From positions 1-21,086 of the forward strand of contig JAZLJW010000078.1 of the NCBI GenBank assembly GCA_045597345.1: a stretch of DNA of 21,086 nt, read 5' to 3'. Below the pieces are notes generated by a model, which saw nothing but the letters and a program-made list of their open reading frames with translations, was not told where the DNA came from and did not search any database. The translations under genes and the position numbers were made by a program. This stretch comes from Treponema_I sp045597345 (lineage in GTDB: Bacteria > Spirochaetota > Spirochaetia > Treponematales > Treponemataceae). How positions within the stretch are numbered: the stretch's first letter is position 1; each line of letters starts with the position of its first letter. Shown piece by piece: positions 1-6,424 of the stretch.

Positions 1-5
1 CCGTT

Positions 6-1178
6 ATGAGTGATTTTTCTGTAACACCTTTAGACATGCCCAAAGCCGGAGATACCGTAGTTGTCGGCCTTTCCGGCGGTGTAGATTCTACCCTGACTGC
101 CCTGCTGCTGAAAGAGGCCGGCTGTACCGTCATCGGTGTTACCATGGCCAAATATGATGGCTCCATTCCGCTGCCGGAAACCATGGAAGGCAGCTGCTTT
201 GGCCCCGGCGAAGCTTCAAACATAGAAGAAGTTGCCGCCTTCTGTGCCGCTCATGACATTGAATATCATGTCATTGATGTTTCCGAAGAATATAAAATCC
301 AGGTACTTGAGTATTTCAAGAAAGAATATCGTAACGGCCGCACGCCGAACCCCTGTATCCGCTGTAATCCGCTGGTAAAATTCGGTGCCATGATTCACGG
401 TGTCGAAAAACTGGGTATTTCCTTTGATTATTTCTGTACCGGCCATTATTCCTGTCTGGTTCGCTCTGACTACGATATTGCTGAACAGTATGGCGATGCA
501 CCTGCCGGCATCCGTCCGGTCCTTATTGCAGCGGCCACTGACAATACCAAAGATCAGGGATACTTTCTGTACCGGGTGCCTGCCACCCTGCTTGAAAAAG
601 TTCGTTTTCCCCTGGCTACCTATACAAAAAAAGAAGTATTCCAGCTGGCCCGCGATCGTGGTCTGATTCAGGCAGAAAAAAAAGAAAGCATGGACTTTGT
701 TCCACCGGAATATTTTGATGTCATCTTTTCTGATAAAGAGTCGGTGCCCGGTGATTTTGTCAATCTTGACGGCAAAGTCCTGGGGAAACATCGTGGTATT
801 GAACATTACACTGTTGGCCAGCGCCGTGGACTAGGTGTCAGTGCACCAAATCCGCTGTATGTTCATTCCATTGATGTAGAAAACAATAGGGTAGTGCTTT
901 CTGAAAATGATGATCTTCTGGAATCTGCGCTGATTGCAGATGACTGGGTGTGGGCCGGTGGCTATGCACCTAAAAAAGCATTTAATGCAACCGTAAAAAT
1001 CCGTCTTGCTTCCAAACCGGTCGCGGCAACAATTGAACCGGCAGAAGGGCAGGAAGGTAGTTATATCATCCGTTTTGAAGTGCCGCAGCGCGCAGTTGCC
1101 CCCGGGCAGTCGGCTGTTGTATATTTGAACGGTACAATTGCAGGAGGCGGGATTATTTCCCACGTTATTCATGAGTGA
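6..1178 (+). CDS. mnmA: tRNA-specific 2-thiouridylase MnmA (variant cysteine pattern)
   Basis: It thiolates position 2 of the wobble uridine (U34) of Lys, Glu and Gln tRNAs in the cytoplasm, using ATP and sulfur handed on from a cysteine desulfurase. The PP-loop GLSGGVDS is at residues 21-28, NPCIRCN at 115-121, GHYS at 146-149, KDQGYFL at 182-188 and GQRRGLG at 271-277, with a C-terminal beta-barrel ending APGQSAVVY (365-373). Length 390 fits the family. Odd point: the classical first cysteine motif NPDxxCN is NPCxxCN here (C117, C120), while the second catalytic cysteine (QxICF in E. coli) is missing and the site reads ESMDF (227-231). The stop overlaps the start of the desulfurase gene by 8 bases, so the sulfur donor is encoded next door. 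The start ATG is only 5 bases from the window edge, so its RBS and promoter cannot be judged; Met11 is an alternative start. Family very sure, mechanism less so. Confidence 0.93.
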   Translation: MSDFSVTPLDMPKAGDTVVVGLSGGVDSTLTALLLKEAGCTVIGVTMAKYDGSIPLPETMEGSCFGPGEASNIEEVAAFCAAHDIEYHVIDVSEEYKIQVLEYFKKEYRNGRTPNPCIRCNPLVKFGAMIHGVEKLGISFDYFCTGHYSCLVRSDYDIAEQYGDAPAGIRPVLIAAATDNTKDQGYFLYRVPATLLEKVRFPLATYTKKEVFQLARDRGLIQAEKKESMDFVPPEYFDVIFSDKESVPGDFVNLDGKVLGKHRGIEHYTVGQRRGLGVSAPNPLYVHSIDVENNRVVLSENDDLLESALIADDWVWAGGYAPKKAFNATVKIRLASKPVAATIEPAEGQEGSYIIRFEVPQRAVAPGQSAVVYLNGTIAGGGIISHVIHE

Positions 1179-2328
1179 CAGAATTTACTTTGATTATAAT
1201 GCAACCACGCCGATGTCTCAGGAAGTGCTGGAGTTTTATACCAGAGAACTTTCAAAATATGCAAATGCATCCAGTTTGCATGAAGACGGCCGGGCTGCAA
1301 AGAAAGACATGGAGATTGCACGTGGACACGTTGCAGCTCTGGTAAATGTAAAAGCTGAAGAAATCATTTTTACTTCAGGCGGTTCAGAAAGTAACAACAC
1401 TGTTCTGAATACTATGTTAAACGAAGGAAAGAAACGTGGCCGTAACGTCATCGTTACCAGTGCCATTGAACATCCTTGCGTTCTTGAAGCAACCAAACGT
1501 CTGGAATCATTCGGTATGGAAGCCGTGTATCTGCCGGTAGACGGCGACGGTATGATTCAGATGGAAGCCTATAAAGAAGCTCTGGCAAAGAAACCTGTTC
1601 TTGTCAGCATTATGACTGCCAATAACGAAATCGGTACCATTCAGGATATTAAAACCCTTTGTACCATGGCTCATGAAGCAGGCGCCCTGTTCCATACTGA
1701 CTGTGTTCAGGCTGCCGGAAAAGTGCCGGTAGATCTTGCTGACTGGGGCGTAGACTATGCCACATTCAGTGCACATAAGATTTATGGTCCTAAAGGAGTA
1801 GGTGGCCTTTTTGTTAAGACAGGCTGTCCTATTGAGCCGTTAATTCGTGGTGGTCATCAGGAAGGCGGTGTCCGTGCCGGTACCTACAATGCTCCTGCCA
1901 TTGCTGCATACGGAAAAGCTGCAGAACTGGCAAAAGCCGATATTGAACACTATGGAACCCATACCAGAGCACTGCGCAACAGGCTGCGCGACGGTCTTCT
2001 GGCAAAAATTCCCAACATTAAGGTAAACGGTCATCCGGAACGCGTCCTGCCTAATACGCTGGATGTTTCATTCCCAGGCGCTGAAGGTGAAGCAATCCTT
2101 TTGCATCTTGACCTGTTAGGTGTAGATGTAAGTACCGGTTCTGCCTGTGCTTCAGGAAGTCTTGAGCCAAGCCATGTTCTTATGGCAACAGGTCTTGGTC
2201 CTGAACTGGCACATGGTTCAATACGTTTCAGCTTTGGTAAGTACAATTCTGAAGCAGAAGTAGATTACGTTCTTGAAAAATTCCCACCGGTAATAGAACG
2301 GCTTCGAGCCATGTCGACGGTGCGCTGA
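1171..2328 (+). CDS. nifS: Cysteine desulfurase, NifS/IscS family
   Basis: PLP enzyme that converts cysteine to alanine and carries the sulfur as a persulfide to the neighbouring MnmA and NifU. The 385-residue protein begins MSDRIYFDYNATTP, the standard N-terminus of the family. Visible motifs are the SGGSESNN loop (69-76), His101 in IEHP, ANNEIGT (150-156), Asp177 in HTDCVQ, the PLP lysine K203 in SAHKIYGPKG, and the persulfide cysteine C326 in STGSACASGS. The ATG at 1171 is chosen over an upstream in-frame TTG at 1138, because that TTG adds residues the family lacks. An AGGAGG at 1142-1147 lies too far upstream (23 bases) to be a normal RBS, so translation is probably coupled to mnmA. NifS and IscS cannot be told apart firmly; the adjoining NifU-type scaffold favours NifS. 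Confidence 0.95.
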   Translation: MSDRIYFDYNATTPMSQEVLEFYTRELSKYANASSLHEDGRAAKKDMEIARGHVAALVNVKAEEIIFTSGGSESNNTVLNTMLNEGKKRGRNVIVTSAIEHPCVLEATKRLESFGMEAVYLPVDGDGMIQMEAYKEALAKKPVLVSIMTANNEIGTIQDIKTLCTMAHEAGALFHTDCVQAAGKVPVDLADWGVDYATFSAHKIYGPKGVGGLFVKTGCPIEPLIRGGHQEGGVRAGTYNAPAIAAYGKAAELAKADIEHYGTHTRALRNRLRDGLLAKIPNIKVNGHPERVLPNTLDVSFPGAEGEAILLHLDLLGVDVSTGSACASGSLEPSHVLMATGLGPELAHGSIRFSFGKYNSEAEVDYVLEKFPPVIERLRAMSTVR

Positions 2329-2360
2329 CGTATTTTTGCTGATGCAAAACTACACTGCTA

Positions 2361-2384
2361 TTTGCCGCCGTCCATGGCGGCAGA
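2361..2384 (+). other. Hairpin between nifS and nifU
   Basis: A perfect 7-bp stem (TGCCGCC at 2363-2369 with GGCGGCA at 2376-2382, 6-base loop), extendable by two weaker pairs, lies in the 91-base gap between the two genes. No T-run follows, so it is unlikely to be a full terminator. An mRNA processing or stability element that sets the NifS:NifU ratio is a guess. Confidence 0.5.
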
Positions 2385-2419
2385 TTGGGTAAAAGATACA
2401 GATAAGGAGATACAGATAT

Positions 2420-3022
2420 ATGGAAATGCAGGAATGGCTGTATAGTGATGTGGTAAAAGACCACTTTATGAACCCTAAAAACGTTCTTATGGAAGATGAA
2501 AGTGCCTGGCCTTGTGATGGCCGTGGTATTGTTGGAAATATCAAATGTGGCGATCAGATGCTGATTCTGCTGCGCATTGCAGACGGTAAAATTACAGACT
2601 GCCGTTGGAAGACCTACGGTTGTGCCAGCGCCATTGCTTCTACTTCAATTCTTTCTGAAGCTATTAAAGGTATGGATCTGGCAGAAGCATACCGCCTGAA
2701 ACCACAGGACATTGTAGCCCGTTTGGGAGGGCTTCCGGACAACAAGATTCACTGTTCTGTTCTTGGTGATAAAGCTCTGCGTGCAGCCATTGATGATTAC
2801 TGCGAAAAGAACGGGCTTCCGGGCTATAAAGGCACTGAAGCAGTTGAAGTTATCTGTACCTGTCTGAACATTACCGACAAAGATATTGAAACTGCATGGA
2901 AAGCAGGAGCCCGCACCTGGGAAGACCTGCAGGCAGCTACAAAGATTGGTACGGTGTGCGGTGGCTGTAAGGAAAAGGCGCTGGAAAAACTCCACGAGTT
3001 TGAACACCTGTACGGCGAGTGA
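2420..3022 (+). CDS. nifU: NifU-like Fe-S scaffold: IscU domain plus BFD-like [2Fe-2S] domain
   Basis: Scaffold on which [Fe-S] clusters are built from sulfur supplied by the desulfurase encoded just upstream. Residues 5-130 are the IscU domain with its three cluster cysteines: C43 in GNIKCGDQM (D45 next to it), C68 in KTYGCASAIAS and C112 in KIHCSVLG. Residues 143-190 form a BFD-like domain with C146 and C148 (ICTC) and C180 and C183 (CGGC), as in the centre of classical NifU. The third (Nfu) domain of Azotobacter-type NifU is absent; 200 residues is the usual size for the two-domain form. The ATG at 2420 has AAGGAG at 2404-2409, 10 bases upstream, which favours it over Met3. It is probably the last gene of the mnmA-nifS-nifU operon. 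Domain calls are firm; target proteins are unknown. Confidence 0.94.
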   Translation: MEMQEWLYSDVVKDHFMNPKNVLMEDESAWPCDGRGIVGNIKCGDQMLILLRIADGKITDCRWKTYGCASAIASTSILSEAIKGMDLAEAYRLKPQDIVARLGGLPDNKIHCSVLGDKALRAAIDDYCEKNGLPGYKGTEAVEVICTCLNITDKDIETAWKAGARTWEDLQAATKIGTVCGGCKEKALEKLHEFEHLYGE

Positions 3023-3094
3023 TTATAACGTTGTATGGAAATACTACCAGTCAGTCAGAGTCTGTCAAAACCGCTCGCGTGACTTTGCTACAGG

Positions 3095-3140
3095 TGCAGG
3101 CCGGCAAGGAAACTATATAAACCGGCCTGCAACAGTTTTT
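3095..3140 (+). terminator. Hairpin terminator after the mnmA-nifS-nifU operon
   Basis: A 10-bp perfect inverted repeat (TGCAGGCCGG at 3095-3104 with CCGGCCTGCA at 3122-3131) with a 17-base loop is followed after four bases by TTTTT (3136-3140). It lies 72 bases past the nifU stop, in the convergent gap before the minus-strand genes. The large loop and short T-run make it less than ideal. Confidence 0.65.
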
Positions 3141-3217
3141 GCCAGACTCTGTCTTCCTTTTCGTATTTCATACCGGATTCTGAACTGTCCGTTATGGAGT
3201 ACTTTCTTATTTGTGTG

Positions 3218-4102
3218 TCAGTAACAAACGACGGTGTAGGTGGTTTGTTTCTGATTACCAAAGATATCCTGAATGGTGATGGTTACTGTATTGGTGCCGT
3301 TACTGAAAATCGCTTCAGCAAGAAACTGGCGTTCTTTATCGGGGAAAATAGTAGTGTAGGGATAGGTGTTGTTGCCGGAAAAACACAGCTGTCCGTTAAT
3401 CTGCCGCAGAATGGTATAGGTAATAGTTTCTACAACTGCACCATTAATTGAAACTATGGTGCGATAGGTCATGTTGCTGTCCTGCTTGTCCAGATACAGA
3501 CGGTAAATGCCGGCGGGCATTCGGGTCTTTGAATCCAGTACGTTTCTGGTGTCATTTTTCCCATAAGCAACAACATTCTTAATGACCAGGGGCTTTTTTT
3601 CTGCTAACTGTGGCATGAGCAAAAACGGATTGATAATCGTCTGCACTTTTGTATCATACACGCCGAACTCAAGACCATGACGGCCGCTGTTCCATCCGTC
3701 TCCGCCACTTACCCCGATAGTGGTACCCTGAGATACGGCAATGTCGTTATCGGTCAGATATACCGATTCCAGATTTCCGTACACGGTAATCATATTATTA
3801 GTGTGTCCCAGAATGATGCTGTTTCCAAAAGTACTGGGGAACCAGCCGTTGTCCTGCAGAAAATCATCATTACGATATAAAACGACCCCATTTTCAGCAG
3901 CAGTGATAGTATCTGAACGGTCAAAAATCATGGATGTTTCAAAACTTGAACCAATGCTCTGACCGAAAAACACAGAAAACAGTTGGGCGCCGTCAGTGGT
4001 CTGAGGCCAGTCAAAACAGAAGGCTGCTGTTGCAGAACCCAATGCGGCTGAAAGCAGTAAAAATCGTTTCACAAGTTTTTTGATTCGTGTATTTCCAGTC
4101 AT
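3218..4102 (-). CDS. Exported M23/LytM-like protein, catalytically degenerate
   Basis: 294 residues with a clear signal peptide (basic start, hydrophobic stretch 14-28, cleavage probably after TAAFC or nearby), so it is likely periplasmic. Residues 45-150 follow the order of a peptidase family M23 (LytM) beta-domain: FGQ near 46, an ITAAENGVV strand (66-74), SIILGHTNNMITVYGNLE (95-112) matching the usual ...HGNGxxTxYxHL, and RHGLEFGV (141-148) where active enzymes have HLHFEV. The first zinc-binding HxxxD appears as FETSMIF and the HxH is altered to GLE, so zinc binding is probably lost. Residues 160-294 look like a beta-rich, Ig-like tail. EnvC- and NlpD-type degenerate LytM proteins control amidases rather than cut peptidoglycan, so such a role is possible here, but this is inference. 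Its start overlaps the upstream gene by ATGA, so the two are co-translated. Confidence 0.72.
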   Translation of the reverse strand: MTGNTRIKKLVKRFLLLSAALGSATAAFCFDWPQTTDGAQLFSVFFGQSIGSSFETSMIFDRSDTITAAENGVVLYRNDDFLQDNGWFPSTFGNSIILGHTNNMITVYGNLESVYLTDNDIAVSQGTTIGVSGGDGWNSGRHGLEFGVYDTKVQTIINPFLLMPQLAEKKPLVIKNVVAYGKNDTRNVLDSKTRMPAGIYRLYLDKQDSNMTYRTIVSINGAVVETITYTILRQINGQLCFSGNNTYPYTTIFPDKERQFLAEAIFSNGTNTVTITIQDIFGNQKQTTYTVVCY

Positions 4103-5172
4103 CGTGTAATCTCCAGTTTTGTAATGGTTTCTCCCCGGCCAATATACAGATTGTTTCCCTGTGTAAAGATGCTGGCATTGCTGGATTCAAATGAAAAGCT
4201 TCCCAGCAGGTTTACACTGTTTTCAAGAATATCAACGGTCCAGCTCGTGGTGCCTTTTTCCAGCAATATGGTCAGATTCTGTTCAGGAATTTCGTACAGC
4301 TGGACAACTTTGTTCCGTAACGGAATGTGGGTTGTCTGGAACGTTGCGGTATCTGTTATGGCAATACCGCTGGCTTCTGCAAAGTACAGATGTTTCTCAT
4401 CCTGGGAAAACTGAACCAGCGTTCCTTCCCGCAGATTACCTTTCAGGTATTGGTGCCAGATTATGGTGTTCTGTCCGTCTGCATACTGGTACAGCACAAT
4501 ACGTTGATCATCAATGCCTGAAACGCAGGCAGTGAACGTTCCGCTGTTTGATGCTGCAGCTCCAAGAATTATCTGGTAATTACTTCCCTGGGGGTACACA
4601 GAAAAATCTTCGGCTCCGGTTTCTGCATTGAAGCGAACCAGTCTTCCATCTGCAAAACCGGCAGTTACACAGGTTTCACTGGTGGTAAAACTGGTAATGG
4701 GTGCTATTCCTTCATAGCGCCATTGGGTGTCGCCTGAGCGGTTCAGTTTATCAAAGGAAAGTCCGCCGGGAAGAAAAACAAAGTTATGGTATTCGGTAAA
4801 GAAAGGATACCCGGCCTGTGTTATACTACCTAAGGGTTTGTCATGAGCAGAAAAGAACGGTGTGTTTTCTGCCTGAGAGCCGTAACTTGCCCATTGTGTT
4901 CTGTTGATTGTGGCCAAAGAGGGAAAGGTGTGCGTGTATGCCAGTTCTCCATCCTGGGTGATGTATCCAAGCCGCTGTCCCAGCTTAAACGGAATAAGTA
5001 TTTCGTCTTCTGCAGTCTGGGCAAAAACGGTGTTTGAAGTTGGTGTAACATCTACAGTCCATTGTGGAATCAGTGAAATTCCCCGGTCTATTGGCTGAAC
5101 TGCAGTGAGAATATAAATAATCAGTGCTATACTGATGAGGAATATTTTTGGAAGTGGGGATTTTTTCTTCAT
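4099..5172 (-). CDS. Membrane-anchored extracytoplasmic propeller-like protein, function unknown
   Basis: 357 residues starting MKKKSPLPKIFLISIAL. One uncleaved-looking membrane segment at about 8-26 is followed by a long extracytoplasmic part. This part has repeated beta-strand units with patterns such as YITQDGELAYTH, GFADGRLVRFNAETGAE and LYFAEASGIAITDTATF, resembling PQQ/quinoprotein-type propeller blades. I do not recognise the family. The reading frame is open back to 5286, but residues before the KKK-hydrophobic start overlap the divergent cdd gene and do not look like protein. The chosen ATG has no Shine-Dalgarno but a promoter directly in front. It forms a two-gene unit with the degenerate M23 gene. 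A scaffold role at the cell wall would fit the pair but is not shown. Confidence 0.75.
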   Translation of the reverse strand: MKKKSPLPKIFLISIALIIYILTAVQPIDRGISLIPQWTVDVTPTSNTVFAQTAEDEILIPFKLGQRLGYITQDGELAYTHTFPSLATINRTQWASYGSQAENTPFFSAHDKPLGSITQAGYPFFTEYHNFVFLPGGLSFDKLNRSGDTQWRYEGIAPITSFTTSETCVTAGFADGRLVRFNAETGAEDFSVYPQGSNYQIILGAAASNSGTFTACVSGIDDQRIVLYQYADGQNTIIWHQYLKGNLREGTLVQFSQDEKHLYFAEASGIAITDTATFQTTHIPLRNKVVQLYEIPEQNLTILLEKGTTSWTVDILENSVNLLGSFSFESSNASIFTQGNNLYIGRGETITKLEITR

Positions 5173-5180
5173 AGAAAAAA

Positions 5181-5209
5181 ATGATATAGGAAATCGGTAA
5201 AAATAGCAA
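5181..5209 (-). promoter_or_regulatory. Predicted promoter of the propeller/M23-like pair
   Basis: Read on the minus strand: TTGCTA (5209-5204), 17-base spacer, TATCAT (5186-5181), then only 8 bases to the ATG at 5172. The start site would fall at or just before the ATG, which agrees with the lack of any RBS there. It sits in a 55-base divergent gap shared with cdd. Confidence 0.5.
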
Positions 5210-5227
5210 TTTTCAGGAGGTCGTTCC

Positions 5228-5638
5228 ATGAGTTCAACAGTTGATTTTCGTTCGCTTTTTGATGCTGCCCGTGCTGCAGCAGACAATGCATATTGTCCCT
5301 ACAGCGGCTTCAGTGTGGGAGCTGCTATTCTGCTGCCTGATGATACGGTTCAGACTGGCTTCAATATTGAAAACCGTTCCTACGGCGCAACTAACTGTGC
5401 AGAACGAACTGCATGGTTTGCAGCTATGGCCCGCGGGTATACCACATTCAAGGCTATTGCTGTTGTCGCTCCAAAAGCAGACTATCCGGTTCCTCCCTGC
5501 GGTATCTGTCGTCAGGTACTCAGTGAATTTGCCGGTCCTGATACCCCTGTGATTTTTGGCAGTACCTGGGAAAACCGTATAGAAACCACTATTTCCGGAA
5601 TCTATCCCTATGACAGTCTGCATGAACTGGCAAAATAA
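5228..5638 (+). CDS. cdd: Cytidine deaminase
   Basis: Zinc enzyme of pyrimidine salvage that deaminates cytidine and deoxycytidine to uridine and deoxyuridine in the cytoplasm. At 136 residues it has the length of the small homotetrameric type. Motifs: YCPYSGFSVGAA (22-33), substrate-binding NIENRS (46-51), zinc and proton-shuttle CAE (C57, E59) and PPCGICRQ (zinc ligands C91 and C94). AGGAGG at 5215-5220 lies 7 bases before the ATG. It is divergent from the envelope gene pair, and the HTH-PtsN gene follows with its own promoter. A clean, complete member of the family. Confidence 0.96.
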   Translation: MSSTVDFRSLFDAARAAADNAYCPYSGFSVGAAILLPDDTVQTGFNIENRSYGATNCAERTAWFAAMARGYTTFKAIAVVAPKADYPVPPCGICRQVLSEFAGPDTPVIFGSTWENRIETTISGIYPYDSLHELAK

Positions 5639-5646
5639 GCCATAGC

Positions 5647-5675
5647 TTGACAAAAAACCGCAAAGTTTGCAAAAT
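5647..5675 (+). promoter_or_regulatory. Predicted promoter of the HTH-PtsN gene
   Basis: A consensus TTGACA (5647-5652) and CAAAAT (5670-5675) are separated by 17 bases, starting 8 bases past the cdd stop. A GGGAG RBS follows at 5692-5696. The promoter suggests that this gene is not dependent on cdd transcription. Confidence 0.55.
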
Positions 5676-5705
5676 ATTCCAACAAATCTTTGGGAGATAG
5701 CATTC

Positions 5706-6356
5706 ATGGAAGACGATATCCTCACTATTGAAGAAGTTGCAAAATACCTCCGCGTATCTGAACGCACTGTATATGACTGGGCCCAGAAGGGTGATATTCC
5801 ATCAGGAAAAATTGGTACTGTATGGAGATTTAAGAAAGCTGAGATTGAAAAATGGGTGAATGAACGCCTTACATCCGGCTCTAAACCTGCTACTCAGACT
5901 TCTCAGGTACAGGTTAAGAATATTCTGTCTCCAGACCGCATTGTTTTTCTTAACCACAACAATAAACATGATGCACTGGTTGAACTGGCTGCCAACCTCA
6001 GCACTGCACCACAGGTAAAATCTTCAAGTGAACTTGAAGTAGAAATCCTGAAGCGTGAAGAACTGATGTCTACTGCTATCGGACGTGGAATCGCAATTCC
6101 TCACGTACGTCTGTCTTCTATCACTGATCTCGTTATGTCAGTTGGTATCAGTAAATGCGATATCGAAGATTTCCAGACTATTGATGATACCCCGGTTCGC
6201 CTGCTGTTCATGATTGCTGCTGCCTACAATCAGCATGCATATTATCTGCAGACACTGAGTTACTTCAGCTCAAAAATCAAGAATAAGGATCTGCGCGATG
6301 CTTTGCTGAACGTAACCGATCCTGTAGAAGCCTATAACCTGCTGACTCAGGACTGA
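5706..6356 (+). CDS. ptsN: EIIA-Ntr (PtsN-like) domain fused to an excisionase-type HTH
   Basis: 216 residues. Residues 4-55 are a helix-turn-helix of the MerR/excisionase class (LTIEEVAKYLRVSERTVYDW, then GKIGTVWRFKKAEIEKWV). Residues 70-216 are a PTS fructose/nitrogen EIIA domain with the phosphorylatable histidine H133 in GRGIAIPHVRL. EIIA-Ntr proteins take phosphate from NPr/HPr and regulate by binding partners rather than by carrying sugar. Joined to an HTH, the protein could turn PTS phosphorylation state directly into DNA binding; that part is inference. The ATG at 5706 has GGGAG 9 bases upstream and starts MEDDILTIEEVAKYL. A longer frame from 5667 starts inside the promoter region and is rejected. 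No EII transporter gene is nearby, which supports a regulatory role. Confidence 0.88.
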   Translation: MEDDILTIEEVAKYLRVSERTVYDWAQKGDIPSGKIGTVWRFKKAEIEKWVNERLTSGSKPATQTSQVQVKNILSPDRIVFLNHNNKHDALVELAANLSTAPQVKSSSELEVEILKREELMSTAIGRGIAIPHVRLSSITDLVMSVGISKCDIEDFQTIDDTPVRLLFMIAAAYNQHAYYLQTLSYFSSKIKNKDLRDALLNVTDPVEAYNLLTQD

Positions 6357-6365
6357 GGTATCTTC

Positions 6366-6416
6366 GCGCTGAGGGCACTTCGACAGGCTCAGTGATTCTC
6401 AGCGCAGCTCAGTGAG
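6366..6416. repeat. REP-like structured element between convergent genes
   Basis: The 68-base gap between the ptsN stop and the convergent gene's stop is almost fully structured. GCGCTGAG (6366-6373) pairs perfectly with CTCAGCGC (6398-6405), enclosing CACT/AGTG (6376-6379 and 6391-6394). GCTCAGTGA is repeated directly (6387-6395 and 6407-6415). The core CTTCGACAGGCTCAGTG resembles short intergenic repeats seen in many bacteria, and a related core (TGTCGAAGGGGCC) recurs near 20740. It may also end transcription from both sides, although there is no T-run. Confidence 0.6.
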
Positions 6417-6424
6417 TCTTGACT

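Noticed and set aside
216..806. Open frame of 196 codons on the minus strand opposite mnmA
   Set aside because: The product is rich in Phe and Ile runs with no recognisable motif, and it lies wholly opposite a well-supported gene.
1138..1170. Upstream TTG start for the cysteine desulfurase
   Set aside because: It would add 11 residues inside the mnmA coding end; the ATG at 1171 gives the family's normal N-terminus.
3194..3451. 85-codon plus-strand frame after the nifU terminator
   Set aside because: It is opposite the 3' half of the M23-like gene, has no RBS or recognisable sequence, and starts past the terminator.
5173..5286. N-terminal extension of the propeller gene to 5286
   Set aside because: The extra residues overlap the start of cdd on the other strand and hide a normal N-terminal membrane anchor.
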